From Streptomyces tailanensis (GTDB lineage Bacteria > Actinomycetota > Actinomycetes > Streptomycetales > Streptomycetaceae), in contig NZ_VTHJ01000047.1 in assembly GCF_008386495.1 (NCBI RefSeq), positions 1 through 64,000 of the forward strand: a DNA stretch of 64,000 nucleotides. Direction: 5' to 3'. Under the pieces are notes generated by a model. The model saw nothing but the letters and a program-made list of their open reading frames with translations, ran no database searches and was not told where the DNA came from. Below are positions 33,364-41,474 of the stretch, piece by piece. A program made the translations under genes and the position numbers. Numbering within the stretch: position 1 is the first letter of the stretch; each line of letters opens with the position of its first letter.

Positions 33364-34628
33364 GTGCTGACAGGACCCGGCGTGCCGCCGTCACCGGGAT
33401 CGGTGTGGTCGCGCCCAACGGACTGCACACGGACACCTACTGGAAGTCCGTCAAGGAGGGCCTGAACGTACTGGACCGGATCACCCGGGAGGGCTGTGGG
33501 CACCTTCCGCTCCAGGTCGCCGGCGAGGTCCGGGGATTCGACCCCTCGGCGCTCATCGAGGAGACCTTCCTCGTCCAGACCGACCGTTTCACCCACTTCG
33601 CGATGGCCGCCGCCGCTGCCGCTCTGGACGACGCGGGACTGAGCACCGGCGCCGCCGACTCGCCGTACTCCGTCGGGGTGGTCACCGCCGCCGGGTCCGG
33701 CGGCGGCGAGTTCGGCCAGCGGGAACTGCAGAAGCTGTGGGGACAGGGATCCCGATTCGTCGGCCCCTACCAGTCCATCGCCTGGTTCTACGCGGCCAGC
33801 ACGGGCCAGATATCCATCCACAACGGCTTCAAGGGCCCCTGCTCGGTGGTGGCCAGCGACGAGGCGGGCGGCCTGGACGCTGTCGCGCACGCCGCCCGGG
33901 CCGTGCGGCGGGGGACCGACGTGGTCGTGGTCGGGGCGGCCGAGGCGCCCCTCGCCCCGTACTCGATGGTCTGTCAGCTCGGATACGCCGAACTCAGCAC
34001 CGACGAGGACCCGGCACGCGCCTACCGCCCCTTCACCTCGGCGGCCTGCGGCTTCGTGCCCGCGGAGGGCGGCGCCGTACTGGTGCTGGAGGACGCGGAC
34101 CGGGCACAGAGCCGTGACGCGACCGTCCGCGCCACCGTGGCGGGACACGCCGCCACCTTCACCGGCGCCTCACGCTGGGACGAGTCACGGGCGGGCCTCG
34201 CCCACGCCATACGCGGCGCCCTCGACGAGGCCGGCTGCGCGCCGGAGGAGATCGACGTGGTCTTCGCCGACGCGATGGGCATACGGGAGGCGGACACCGC
34301 CGAGGCCCTCGCCCTCACCGACGCCCTCGGCCCGCACGGCACCCGCGTGCCCGTAACGGCCCCCAAGGCCGGCATCGGGCGGTCCTACTGCGGGGCACCC
34401 CTGCTGGACATCGCGGCCGCGGTGATGGCCATGGAGCACGGGCAGATACCGCCGACCCCGGGCGTCTTCGACGTCTGCCACGACATCGACCTGGTGGCCG
34501 CCACGGCACGCCCCGCCCAGCTCCGCACGGCCCTGGTCCTCAGCCGAGGACTCATGGGCTCCAACGCGGCGCTGGTCCTGCGTCGCGGCCCCGGATCCCT
34601 CGCCCAGAACGACAAGGAGAACTCATGA
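33360..34628 (+). CDS. Type II PKS chain length factor (KS-beta)
   Basis: A 422-residue KS-like protein lacking the active Cys, which with KS-alpha sets chain length and primes by decarboxylating malonyl-ACP. In most chain length factors the Cys position is a Gln; here it is Glu168 (VVASDEAGGLDAVAH, aligned with TGCTSGLDAVG of KS-alpha). I recall spore-pigment factors as exceptions of this sort, but could not check it. Second of the three overlapping core genes. Confidence 0.95.
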   Translation: MSADRTRRAAVTGIGVVAPNGLHTDTYWKSVKEGLNVLDRITREGCGHLPLQVAGEVRGFDPSALIEETFLVQTDRFTHFAMAAAAAALDDAGLSTGAADSPYSVGVVTAAGSGGGEFGQRELQKLWGQGSRFVGPYQSIAWFYAASTGQISIHNGFKGPCSVVASDEAGGLDAVAHAARAVRRGTDVVVVGAAEAPLAPYSMVCQLGYAELSTDEDPARAYRPFTSAACGFVPAEGGAVLVLEDADRAQSRDATVRATVAGHAATFTGASRWDESRAGLAHAIRGALDEAGCAPEEIDVVFADAMGIREADTAEALALTDALGPHGTRVPVTAPKAGIGRSYCGAPLLDIAAAVMAMEHGQIPPTPGVFDVCHDIDLVAATARPAQLRTALVLSRGLMGSNAALVLRRGPGSLAQNDKENS

Positions 34629-34891
34629 CCACCGAAGCGACGGAAGTGACCGTCGAGGAACTGGCCACGCTGATGAAGAAGGGCGCCGGCGTGACCGTGG
34701 ACCCACACGATCTCGAAGCCCGGGTGGACACCACCTTCGCCGAGTTCGGGCTGGACTCGCTCGGCCTCCTCGGCATCGTGGGCGAGCTGGAGAACCGGTA
34801 CGGCCGGTCGCTGCCCACCGACGCCGAACGGTGCAAGAGCCCTCGCGCCTTCCTCGACCTCGTCAACGGCGCGCTGCGGACGGGAGCCTGA
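34625..34891 (+). CDS. Type II PKS acyl carrier protein
   Basis: An 88-residue acyl carrier protein. Ser45 in FGLDSLGLLGI is the phosphopantetheine attachment site. It is the third core PKS gene, with its start overlapping the KS-beta stop as ATGA and its stop one base before the aromatase gene. Confidence 0.95.
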   Translation: MTTEATEVTVEELATLMKKGAGVTVDPHDLEARVDTTFAEFGLDSLGLLGIVGELENRYGRSLPTDAERCKSPRAFLDLVNGALRTGA

Positions 34892-34892
34892 C

Positions 34893-35348
34893 ATGGCCGG
34901 ACACACCGAGAACGAGATCACCATCGCCGCTCCCCTCGACCTCGTCTGGGACATGACGAACGACCTGGAGAGATGGCCGCAGCTGTTCAGCGAGTACGCC
35001 TCCTGCGAGGTGCTGTCCCGGGAGGGCGACACGGTGACCTTCCGTCTGACCATGCACCCCGACGAGAACGGCAAGGTGTGGAGCTGGGTCTCGGAGCGGG
35101 TCGCCGACCGCGACCAACTCATCGTGCGGGCCCGCAGGGTCGAGACCGGCCCCTTCGAGTACATGAACATCGTGTGGGAGTACGAGGAGACCCCGGCCGG
35201 CACCCGGATGCACTGGACGCAGGACTTCGCCATGAAGCCCGGCGCCCCGGTCGACGACGCCGGAATGACAGACATCATCAACCGCAACTCACCCATCCAG
35301 ATGGCCCTCATCCGCGACCGTGTGGAGGCGGCATGCACCACGCACTGA
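34893..35348 (+). CDS. Polyketide aromatase/cyclase (SRPBCC; WhiE ORFVI type)
   Basis: A 151-residue START/SRPBCC-fold protein that directs first-ring closure and aromatisation of the nascent polyketide. It begins with the family signature ENEITIAAPLDLVWDMTNDLERWPQ and has VWSWVSERV and MHWTQDFAMKPG. Single-domain length, as in WhiE ORFVI and TcmN N-terminus, which fits C7-C12 or C9-C14 first-ring specificity; which one cannot be told here. Confidence 0.93.
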   Translation: MAGHTENEITIAAPLDLVWDMTNDLERWPQLFSEYASCEVLSREGDTVTFRLTMHPDENGKVWSWVSERVADRDQLIVRARRVETGPFEYMNIVWEYEETPAGTRMHWTQDFAMKPGAPVDDAGMTDIINRNSPIQMALIRDRVEAACTTH

Positions 35349-35653
35349 TCGTCGCCAGGATGGCCCCGGAGTCGGCCAAGGACATCGCCGAGGTCTTCGC
35401 GGCCTCCGACCGCGGCGAACTCCCGCATCTCGTCGGTGTGACCAAGCGCTCCCTGTTCCAGTTCGGCGATGTGTACATGCACTTCATCGAGGCCGAGCAG
35501 GACCCGGGACCCGCCGTCGCGAAGGTGGCCGGACACCCCGAGTTCGTCGCCATCAGCAAGAGGCTCGAAGCCTTCGTCAGCCCGTACGACCCCGAGACCT
35601 GGCGGAGTCCGAAGGATGCGATGGCGCGGTGCTTCTACCGGTGGGAACGCTGA
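35333..35653 (+). CDS. TcmI-family polyketide cyclase (WhiE ORFVII type)
   Basis: A 106-residue dimeric alpha-beta-barrel cyclase of the TcmI family, which closes later rings. Motifs: ALIVARMAPESAKDIAEVF, GDVYMHFIEAE and CFYRWE at the end. Its ATG at 35333 lies inside the last codons of the aromatase gene, in another frame, behind GTGGAGG. A strong terminator follows. Confidence 0.93.
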   Translation: MHHALIVARMAPESAKDIAEVFAASDRGELPHLVGVTKRSLFQFGDVYMHFIEAEQDPGPAVAKVAGHPEFVAISKRLEAFVSPYDPETWRSPKDAMARCFYRWER

Positions 35654-35663
35654 ACGAACAACA

Positions 35664-35696
35664 CCGCCGCCCGCGCTGAGGAGGCGCGGGCGGCGG
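35664..35696. terminator. Terminator after the pigment core operon
   Basis: A perfect 13-bp stem, CCGCCGCCCGCGC with its complement, and a 7-base loop between the convergent cyclase and amidohydrolase genes. Confidence 0.85.
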
Positions 35697-35720
35697 CCTT
35701 GTCGTTGTCTGGTGCGCGTT

Positions 35721-36737
35721 CTACGAATGCGCGAGCCCCGGCATCAGCCGCAGCGCGTTCTCCCGGTTGATTCCTCGGAGTTGCTGTTCCGAGAGGGCCG
35801 GATCGTTGTCCAGAGCGGGTGCCGTGATGTCGGTGATGACGTGTGCGGGGGTGGGCGGCCAGTCCGTGCCGAAAAGGATGCGGCTCGGGTCCACGGTGGC
35901 CAACAGGCTGGGGGTGGCCGAGGGGGACATGGGGCCCGCTGTGTCGAAGTAGAAGCGGTGCAGGTAGTCACGGACCCGGCCCGGTTCGATCTTGGGGGTG
36001 AGACGCCCGCCGAACAGTTCGAGCCTGGTGGCGATGTAGGGGAGAAAGCCTCCTCCGTGCGGGAGGATGAAGGTGAGGTTCGGATAGCGGTCGAGGGTGC
36101 CGTTCTTGATGAGGTTGACGGCGGCACGCGTGGTGTCCACGAGGAAGTCGCATACGAACGGTGGCACTCCCGGCAGCCCGACACCGTCGGCGTTGCCTGC
36201 CGGCACCTCCATGGGGTGGGTACTGACGATCGCGGACCGCTCGTCCAGTTCCTTCAGGAGGCGGTCGTGCGAGTCGTCCCCGAGGTGGACACCGGCCATG
36301 CTCGTTCTCGTGCTCACCCCGACGGCACCGAGTTCGTCGAGGCCGTACCGGAGGCTCCATGAGGAGAGTTCCAGGTCGTCGAGGAAGACCGGGGTGAAGA
36401 ACCTGAAGCGTGCGGGATGGTTCTCGACGACGTCGGCCGCCGCCCGCAGCGCGACACGCGCGCTCTCCCGACGCAACGTGGGCTCCTGAAGCCGGCCGAG
36501 CATCGCCACGGTCATGACGGCGGTGCTGATGCCCGTCTTGTCCATGACCTCCAGAGCCGTGTTCAGGTCCCAGCGCGTCCACCAGGGCAGCTTTTCGCGC
36601 TTGACGACGCCTCGTGCTTCTGCCCAGTCCAGCCAGGCGGGCGCCGTGAAGTGGTGGTGGACGTCCACTCGGCCGGTGGAGGGAATCTCCTCGGACGGAA
36701 CCTCTGTGGATGGAACCTCTGTGGGGGGAATTGCCAT
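35721..36737 (-). CDS. Amidohydrolase-2 (ACMSD-like) in the pigment cluster
   Basis: A 338-residue metal-dependent hydrolase/decarboxylase of the ACMSD superfamily. Metal ligands are visible: VDVHHHF near residue 25, His in VSTHPMEV, His in LPHGGGF and Asp in FGTDWPP. The first 25 residues contain a PSTEVPS repeat and are probably flexible. Members of the superfamily decarboxylate aromatic acids, so a role in removing a carboxyl group from the polyketide is a plausible inference. I do not recall this gene in the classic whiE cluster. It is convergent with the core operon and co-directional with the FAD hydroxylase. Confidence 0.87.
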   Translation of the reverse strand: MAIPPTEVPSTEVPSEEIPSTGRVDVHHHFTAPAWLDWAEARGVVKREKLPWWTRWDLNTALEVMDKTGISTAVMTVAMLGRLQEPTLRRESARVALRAAADVVENHPARFRFFTPVFLDDLELSSWSLRYGLDELGAVGVSTRTSMAGVHLGDDSHDRLLKELDERSAIVSTHPMEVPAGNADGVGLPGVPPFVCDFLVDTTRAAVNLIKNGTLDRYPNLTFILPHGGGFLPYIATRLELFGGRLTPKIEPGRVRDYLHRFYFDTAGPMSPSATPSLLATVDPSRILFGTDWPPTPAHVITDITAPALDNDPALSEQQLRGINRENALRLMPGLAHS

Positions 36738-36766
36738 GTGTTTGCCATGTCCTCGGTGTGGGGCCT

Positions 36767-38410
36767 TCAGGGAGTACGTGCTCGGTCGCGCCCGAGCACG
36801 GTCTGCAGCACATCCGTCAGGACGCGATCGGCGTGCGGCATCTCGGAGTGCGCTCGCCATGCGACGAAACCGTCCGGGCGTACGAGGACGGCACCGTCTT
36901 CGGCTGTGCCGTGCAGTTCCGCCCACTCGGCACCCGGTTCAGGAACGAGGTCGTGATCGCGGCCGTGTCCCACGAGGTACACCTCGACCGGAGCGCCCAC
37001 GTTCGCGGCGGCCTTCTCCATCGCGTTCCGCCACATCCGACCTCTGGACCCGGCGAGCATCACGAAGGAACGCTCGTACAGATCGAGCGTGGAGATCCTG
37101 GTGCCTCCCCTCATGACCCACATATGAGGGGCACGGCTCCCCGGGGCCCCGTCGAGTTCGAAGGTCTCGGGGAGCACCGGCCGTTCCGTGGGGGCGCCTG
37201 CCACCGCGTCCGACGCGTACCGGTAGCAGAGCGCGGCGGTCATGAGGTCCGACGCGTCGTTGTTGCGTCCCGCTGCCAGACCGAATCCGGTGTGCTGCTC
37301 CTCGACCGCCTGCTGGGAGGCCCGTGCGCTTGTCGCGACAGCGACGGGCCGGCGTTCGTGCTGGTAGGTGTCGAGCAGGGGCGGGCCCGCCCAGCCGCGG
37401 AGCACCGCGGCCAGTTTCCAGGCGAGATTGTGGGCGTCCTGGATTCCGGTGTTGGAGCCGAATGCGCCGTTGGGCGGCATTTCATGTGCCGAATCACCGG
37501 CCAGAAAGACCCGGCCCTGTCCGTAGGCGTCCGCGACACGCTGCGAAGCGTGCCAAAGCGCCTTTCCCGTGACCTCGACGTCGATGTCCGGAACACCGGC
37601 GGCCGCGCGGACATGTGCCGCGCAGCGCGCGTCACTGAAGTCCTCCAGGGTTTCGCCCCGGTCCGGACTCCAAGGAACATGGATCACCCATCGGTACTCG
37701 TTGTCCACCGGCAGCAATGCTCCTTCACCGAGGGGGTCGGTGAAATAGCAGACGATGAATCGTCGCTCTCCGACGTATTCCTTGAGGGCCTTGCTGCGGA
37801 ATGTGACGCTGACGTTGTGGAACAGGTCACCGGGTCCTGACTGGCCGATTCCCAGGCGCTTGCGAACGGAGCTTCTGGGTCCGTCGGAGGCCACCAGGAA
37901 ATCGGCGTCCACGGTATAGGTCTCACCGGAGTCCCGGTGCACGACGTGCGCCTGAACCCCGTCTCCGTTCTGCGTGAAGGAAAGCAACTCCGTGCCGAAA
38001 CGGATGTCTCCGCCCCGGCGGGTGTGGTCCAGCAACACCGGCTCGAGATCGTTCTGACTGCACAGACACCAACTCGACGAGCTGACCCGGGAGATGTCCA
38101 TGCCTGCGGAGATGTCCGGAACGATCCAGTGGCGCTGATCCCCGGTGAGGGTGTCCACCTGAAGGACACCGTCGTTTCCGGCGAGAGCGGAGGCGGCCTC
38201 CCGGATATGCGATTCCAGCCCGGCGGTCCGGAAGATCTCCATGGTGCGCACATTGTTCCCACGGCCACGCGGGTGCGTCGATGTACCGGTGTTCCGCTCG
38301 ACGAGCATGTGCTCGATTCCAAACCGTCCCAGAAACACGGACATGGAAAGACCCACCAGGGATCCGCCGACGATGAGAACTGGTACAGATTCCGCTGTGC
38401 GTCTGCTCAC
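36767..38410 (-). CDS. FAD-dependent aromatic polyketide hydroxylase (WhiE ORFVIII type)
   Basis: A 547-residue class A flavoprotein monooxygenase. It has the dinucleotide fold VLIVGGSLVGLSM near residue 10, the DG motif LVASDGPRSSVRKRLG and the second FAD motif VFLAGDSAHEMPP followed by GSNTGIQDAHNLAWKLA. The length and the divergent orientation match WhiE ORFVIII and related tetracenomycin/pigment hydroxylases. The GTG start at 38410 is preceded by GGCGGGAA. The amidohydrolase follows it by about 30 bases, so they are probably co-transcribed. Confidence 0.92.
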   Translation of the reverse strand: MSRRTAESVPVLIVGGSLVGLSMSVFLGRFGIEHMLVERNTGTSTHPRGRGNNVRTMEIFRTAGLESHIREAASALAGNDGVLQVDTLTGDQRHWIVPDISAGMDISRVSSSSWCLCSQNDLEPVLLDHTRRGGDIRFGTELLSFTQNGDGVQAHVVHRDSGETYTVDADFLVASDGPRSSVRKRLGIGQSGPGDLFHNVSVTFRSKALKEYVGERRFIVCYFTDPLGEGALLPVDNEYRWVIHVPWSPDRGETLEDFSDARCAAHVRAAAGVPDIDVEVTGKALWHASQRVADAYGQGRVFLAGDSAHEMPPNGAFGSNTGIQDAHNLAWKLAAVLRGWAGPPLLDTYQHERRPVAVATSARASQQAVEEQHTGFGLAAGRNNDASDLMTAALCYRYASDAVAGAPTERPVLPETFELDGAPGSRAPHMWVMRGGTRISTLDLYERSFVMLAGSRGRMWRNAMEKAAANVGAPVEVYLVGHGRDHDLVPEPGAEWAELHGTAEDGAVLVRPDGFVAWRAHSEMPHADRVLTDVLQTVLGRDRARTP

Positions 38411-38527
38411 TTGTTTCCCGCCTGTTTCCTGCCTGCTCGGCGATGCCTCGGCCCGGGAGCAGAGGACTGGCCTTTCGGAGATGCTTACCAAGACGACCCG
38501 GTTCGCACTCTTCACGTGGCGGCCAGA

Positions 38528-38559
38528 CCCATATGGAAGCGGCGACGGGACCCATATGG
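38528..38559. promoter_or_regulatory. Paired CCCATATGG sites between divergent tailoring genes
   Basis: CCCATATGG occurs at 38528-38536 and again at 38551-38559, a 23-base period, in the 232-base spacer between the FAD hydroxylase and the P450. The core CCATATGG is palindromic. Such paired palindromes suggest a regulator site controlling both tailoring operons. Confidence 0.55.
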
Positions 38560-38642
38560 CCCACCAGCGTTTGGTGCGCAGCACCGCAAGGGAAACCGTG
38601 GAACCTACCGACCGGAACCCGCCCCTACCCCCGGGACCAACC

Positions 38643-39902
38643 ATGACCCAAGCGTTCGCATCCGAGGAATTGTCAACCGAAGAGGCCCAGGCCGCGGCCT
38701 CGGCCTGTAGCCGGGAGTACCGCGCCGACCCGCACCCCGTTTACGCCAAACTCCGGGAGACGGCACCCGTATGCCCGCTGACGCCTCCCCACGGGGTCGA
38801 GACGTATCTCATCACGCGCTACGAGGACGCTCGTGCCGCGTTGGCCGACCCCCGCCTGAGCAAGGACATGTACGGCGCCATCGACGCCTACCACCGCATC
38901 TTCGGTGACTCGTCGATCGCTCTGGACGACAACATGCTCTTCTCGGATCCTCCGAAGCACACCAGGCTCCGGAGGATTGTCGGCAACACGTTCACGCCCA
39001 AAAGGGTGGAATCACTGCGCCCGCGCGTCCAGAAGATCACTGAGGATCTGCTGGACCGATGCCCGGCGGACGAGCCCGTGAACCTGCTTCCGGAGTTCTG
39101 CTTCCCGCTGCCGCTCCAGGTGATCTGTGAACTTCTGGGTGTTCCGCAGAACGAACGCAAGCGGGCCCAGGAATGGTCCGCCACCGTCGCCCGGACAGGG
39201 TTCGGCCCCGAGGCGAGAAAGAAGCTGGAAATCGCCGAGGGAAACCTCCGCGACTATCTGGTGGACCTGATCGCGCGGAAGCGCAAGGAGCCCGACGGAG
39301 CCCTGCTCAGCGCACTCGTCACGGCGAAGGACGAGGACGGCGCGCTCACCGACCACGAACTCGTCTCCACGGCGTGGGTGATCCTCTTCGCGGGCCACAA
39401 GACGACGGCGTACCAGATCGGCAACGCCGTCCACCATCTGCTCGCCGAACCGGAGCAGAGGCGCCTGGCGTTCAAGGACGAGAGAGCGACGGCGGCGGCC
39501 ATCGAAGAGATCTTCCGGTTCGAATCCTCCGTGGAGAACGCGACGTTCCGCTACGCGAAAGAGGACATCGTCATCCGCGACACCCTCATCCCCAAGGGCG
39601 CGCTGGTCCAGATCTCGCTCACCGCGGCCAACCGTGACCCGGAGGCATTCGACGCGCCGGACCGGATGGACGTCACACGGCCGAACGTCCAGGGCACCCA
39701 CCTCACGTTCGGCTACGGCGCGCACTACTGCATCGGCTCTCCGCTGGCACGTCTGGAGATGCAGACCGCCCTCACCACGCTCTTCGGGCGGTACCCGCAC
39801 ATGGCAACGGTGGGGGCGCCGGAAGAAGCGCGCTGGCTCACCGTGCCGTTCCCCGCCTTCCGCGGGCTGGCGGAGCTTCTCGTCACCCTCGACCCGTCAT
39901 GA
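38643..39902 (+). CDS. Cytochrome P450 of the pigment cluster
   Basis: A 419-residue bacterial P450. The heme-binding loop is FGYGAHYCIGSPLARLE with Cys363, and the K-helix ExxR is Glu289-Arg292. The I-helix normally has AGxE/DTT; here it is AGHKTT with Lys253 at the acidic position. A frame from ATG 38481 is open upstream, but the region looks non-coding, and the ATG 38643 is the natural start (MTQAFAS). It overlaps the ABM gene by ATGA. Substrate probably the polyketide pigment. Confidence 0.93.
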   Translation: MTQAFASEELSTEEAQAAASACSREYRADPHPVYAKLRETAPVCPLTPPHGVETYLITRYEDARAALADPRLSKDMYGAIDAYHRIFGDSSIALDDNMLFSDPPKHTRLRRIVGNTFTPKRVESLRPRVQKITEDLLDRCPADEPVNLLPEFCFPLPLQVICELLGVPQNERKRAQEWSATVARTGFGPEARKKLEIAEGNLRDYLVDLIARKRKEPDGALLSALVTAKDEDGALTDHELVSTAWVILFAGHKTTAYQIGNAVHHLLAEPEQRRLAFKDERATAAAIEEIFRFESSVENATFRYAKEDIVIRDTLIPKGALVQISLTAANRDPEAFDAPDRMDVTRPNVQGTHLTFGYGAHYCIGSPLARLEMQTALTTLFGRYPHMATVGAPEEARWLTVPFPAFRGLAELLVTLDPS

Positions 39903-40222
39903 CCGGCCTTCCGGCCGCGTCGCGTGTGCGGGTCATCCGGCTGCTTCGCGTGCGAGAGGGAACGGAATCGGATTTCGTGGCGGCCTATCATCGCGTGCTC
40001 GAACGCGCCGCGCGATTCCCCGGACATCGAGGCGAACAGCTCTGCCGCTCCCTTGACGATCCCGGCCAGTGGTTGCTCACCAGCGAGTGGGAAAGCCCTG
40101 AAGCCATCAAAGGGTGGCGCACCGACCCTGATCACGAAGATCTGGTCAAGCCGATGAACGCCTGCCTGCACGACGACCGGTGGACAGCGGTCTTCCAGGT
40201 CGTGGGGTCTCATCCGTCCTGA
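39899..40222 (+). CDS. ABM-domain monooxygenase-like protein of the pigment cluster
   Basis: A 107-residue antibiotic-biosynthesis-monooxygenase family protein (small ferredoxin-like dimer). It closely resembles the N-terminal domain of the SchA/CurD protein at 30467: compare FPGHRGEQLCRSLDDPGQW with VPGHLSDQLCQSVENPSQW. Last gene of the P450 operon, start overlapping the P450 stop. It probably oxidises a pigment intermediate or protects it; that is inference. Confidence 0.88.
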   Translation: MTGLPAASRVRVIRLLRVREGTESDFVAAYHRVLERAARFPGHRGEQLCRSLDDPGQWLLTSEWESPEAIKGWRTDPDHEDLVKPMNACLHDDRWTAVFQVVGSHPS

Positions 40223-40230
40223 ACGGATGC

Positions 40231-40410
40231 TCACCTGCCCGTCGTCCCGGAATCCGGGACGCGGGTCGCCTTCCTCACCATGCTGCTGTCGAACTGGTGT
40301 GCGATGGCGTCAGGTTCGAGGACGCCCACGGCGTCGCTGTCGCCGAGGGCGCCCGCGAAGGCGTCGATCCAGTCCAGGTAGGCGTCCGCGTCGGGGGGCG
40401 AGGCGTGTGT
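40231..40410 (-). pseudogene. Fragment of a GH6 cellulase gene
   Basis: About 50 codons in one minus-strand frame read AYLDWIDAFAGALGDSDAVG and then VLEPDAIAH, the signature region of glycosyl hydrolase family 6 (the LEPD motif is near the catalytic site). There is no start, no further GH6 sequence on either side and the frame is closed at 40231. It is a remnant left at the border of the pigment cluster. Confidence 0.6.
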
Positions 40411-40494
40411 GGGGCACCGCGTGGGGACCCCCCCTGGGGACCGAAACGCGAGACGGGGCTGACCAGCATGTGACCGGCCGGTAAGGTCGGTGCC

Positions 40495-41004
40495 GTGCCG
40501 AAGCCGCTCAGCCTCTCCTTCGATCCCATCTCTCGCGCCGACGAGCACTGGAAGCAGCGCTGGGGAAACGTCCCGTCCATGGCCGCGATCACCTCGATCA
40601 TGCGCGCCCAGCAGATCCTGTTGGCGGAGGTCGACGCCGTCGTCAAGCCGTACGGGCTGACCTTCGCGCGCTACGAGGCCCTGGTGCTGCTCACCTTCTC
40701 CCAGAAGGGCGAGCTGCCGATGTCCAAGATCGGCGAGCGCCTGATGGTCCACCCCACGTCGGTCACGAACACGGTCGACCGCCTGGTGAAGTCCGGCCTG
40801 GTCGACAAACGCCCCAACCCCAACGACGGCCGCGGCACCCTCGCCTCCATCACCGACAAGGGCCGCGAGGTCTGCGACGCCGCCACCCGCGACCTCATGG
40901 CCATGGACTTCGGCCTCTCCGTCTACGACGCCGAGGAATGCGCCGAGATCTTCGCCATGCTCCGCCCGCTGAGGGTGGCGGCGGGGGACTTCGAGGAGAG
41001 CTGA
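40495..41004 (+). CDS. MarR-family transcriptional regulator
   Basis: A 169-residue MarR regulator starting at GTG 40495. The winged helix shows as LPMSKIGERLMVHPTSVTNTVDRLVK and the wing RPNPNDGRGTLASITDKG. The N-terminal leader includes WKQRWGNVPSMAAITSIMRAQ. It is the first core gene right of the pigment cluster. No cognate target or operator is clear; it is followed at 56 bases by the DUF3817 gene. Confidence 0.92.
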   Translation: MPKPLSLSFDPISRADEHWKQRWGNVPSMAAITSIMRAQQILLAEVDAVVKPYGLTFARYEALVLLTFSQKGELPMSKIGERLMVHPTSVTNTVDRLVKSGLVDKRPNPNDGRGTLASITDKGREVCDAATRDLMAMDFGLSVYDAEECAEIFAMLRPLRVAAGDFEES

Positions 41005-41060
41005 GCGGCCGCCGAGGGGCGCCCGAAGATCGCTCAAAACCGGTGGTTACGCTCGGACGC

Positions 41061-41399
41061 ATGAAAAAAAGCGTGCTGACCCGCTACCGCGTCCTGGCCT
41101 ATGTCACCGGTGTCCTGCTGATCCTGCTGACCCTCGGCATGATCGGCAAGTACGTGCTCGATCTGGACGGGGCCGCGGACTTCACGTACGTCGTCAGCCT
41201 CGCGCATGGCTGGCTGTACGTCCTCTACCTGGTCTTCGCCTTCGATCTCGGCTCCAAGGCGAAGTGGCCGGTCAAGAAGCAGCTGTGGGTGCTGTTGGCG
41301 GGCACCATCCCGACGGCCGCGTTCTTCGTGGAGCGCAAGGTCAGCCGCGAGGTGGAGGCGAAGATCGCGGACAGCTCGTTCGCGACCGCCAAGGCCTAG
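41061..41399 (+). CDS. DUF3817 membrane protein (second copy)
   Basis: A 112-residue DUF3817 membrane protein with three helices (about 10-28, 42-58, 72-90), paralogue of the gene at 29573: the motifs SLAHGWLYVLYLVFAFD and TAAFFVERK correspond. ATG 41061 is preferred; the upstream open frame overlaps MarR. Function unknown. The gap to icmA is about 75 bases. Confidence 0.88.
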   Translation: MKKSVLTRYRVLAYVTGVLLILLTLGMIGKYVLDLDGAADFTYVVSLAHGWLYVLYLVFAFDLGSKAKWPVKKQLWVLLAGTIPTAAFFVERKVSREVEAKIADSSFATAKA

Positions 41400-41474
41400 C
41401 CCTTACCGCCGTACGGATGCGCGTACGGCGGTCTGCCATCGACATTTAGTTGGACGTCCTAGTAAATTGGTGGC

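Noticed and set aside
38481..38642. Extended P450 start at ATG 38481
   Set aside because: The extra 54 residues are not P450-like and would cover the twin CCCATATGG sites; the ATG at 38643 gives the normal length.
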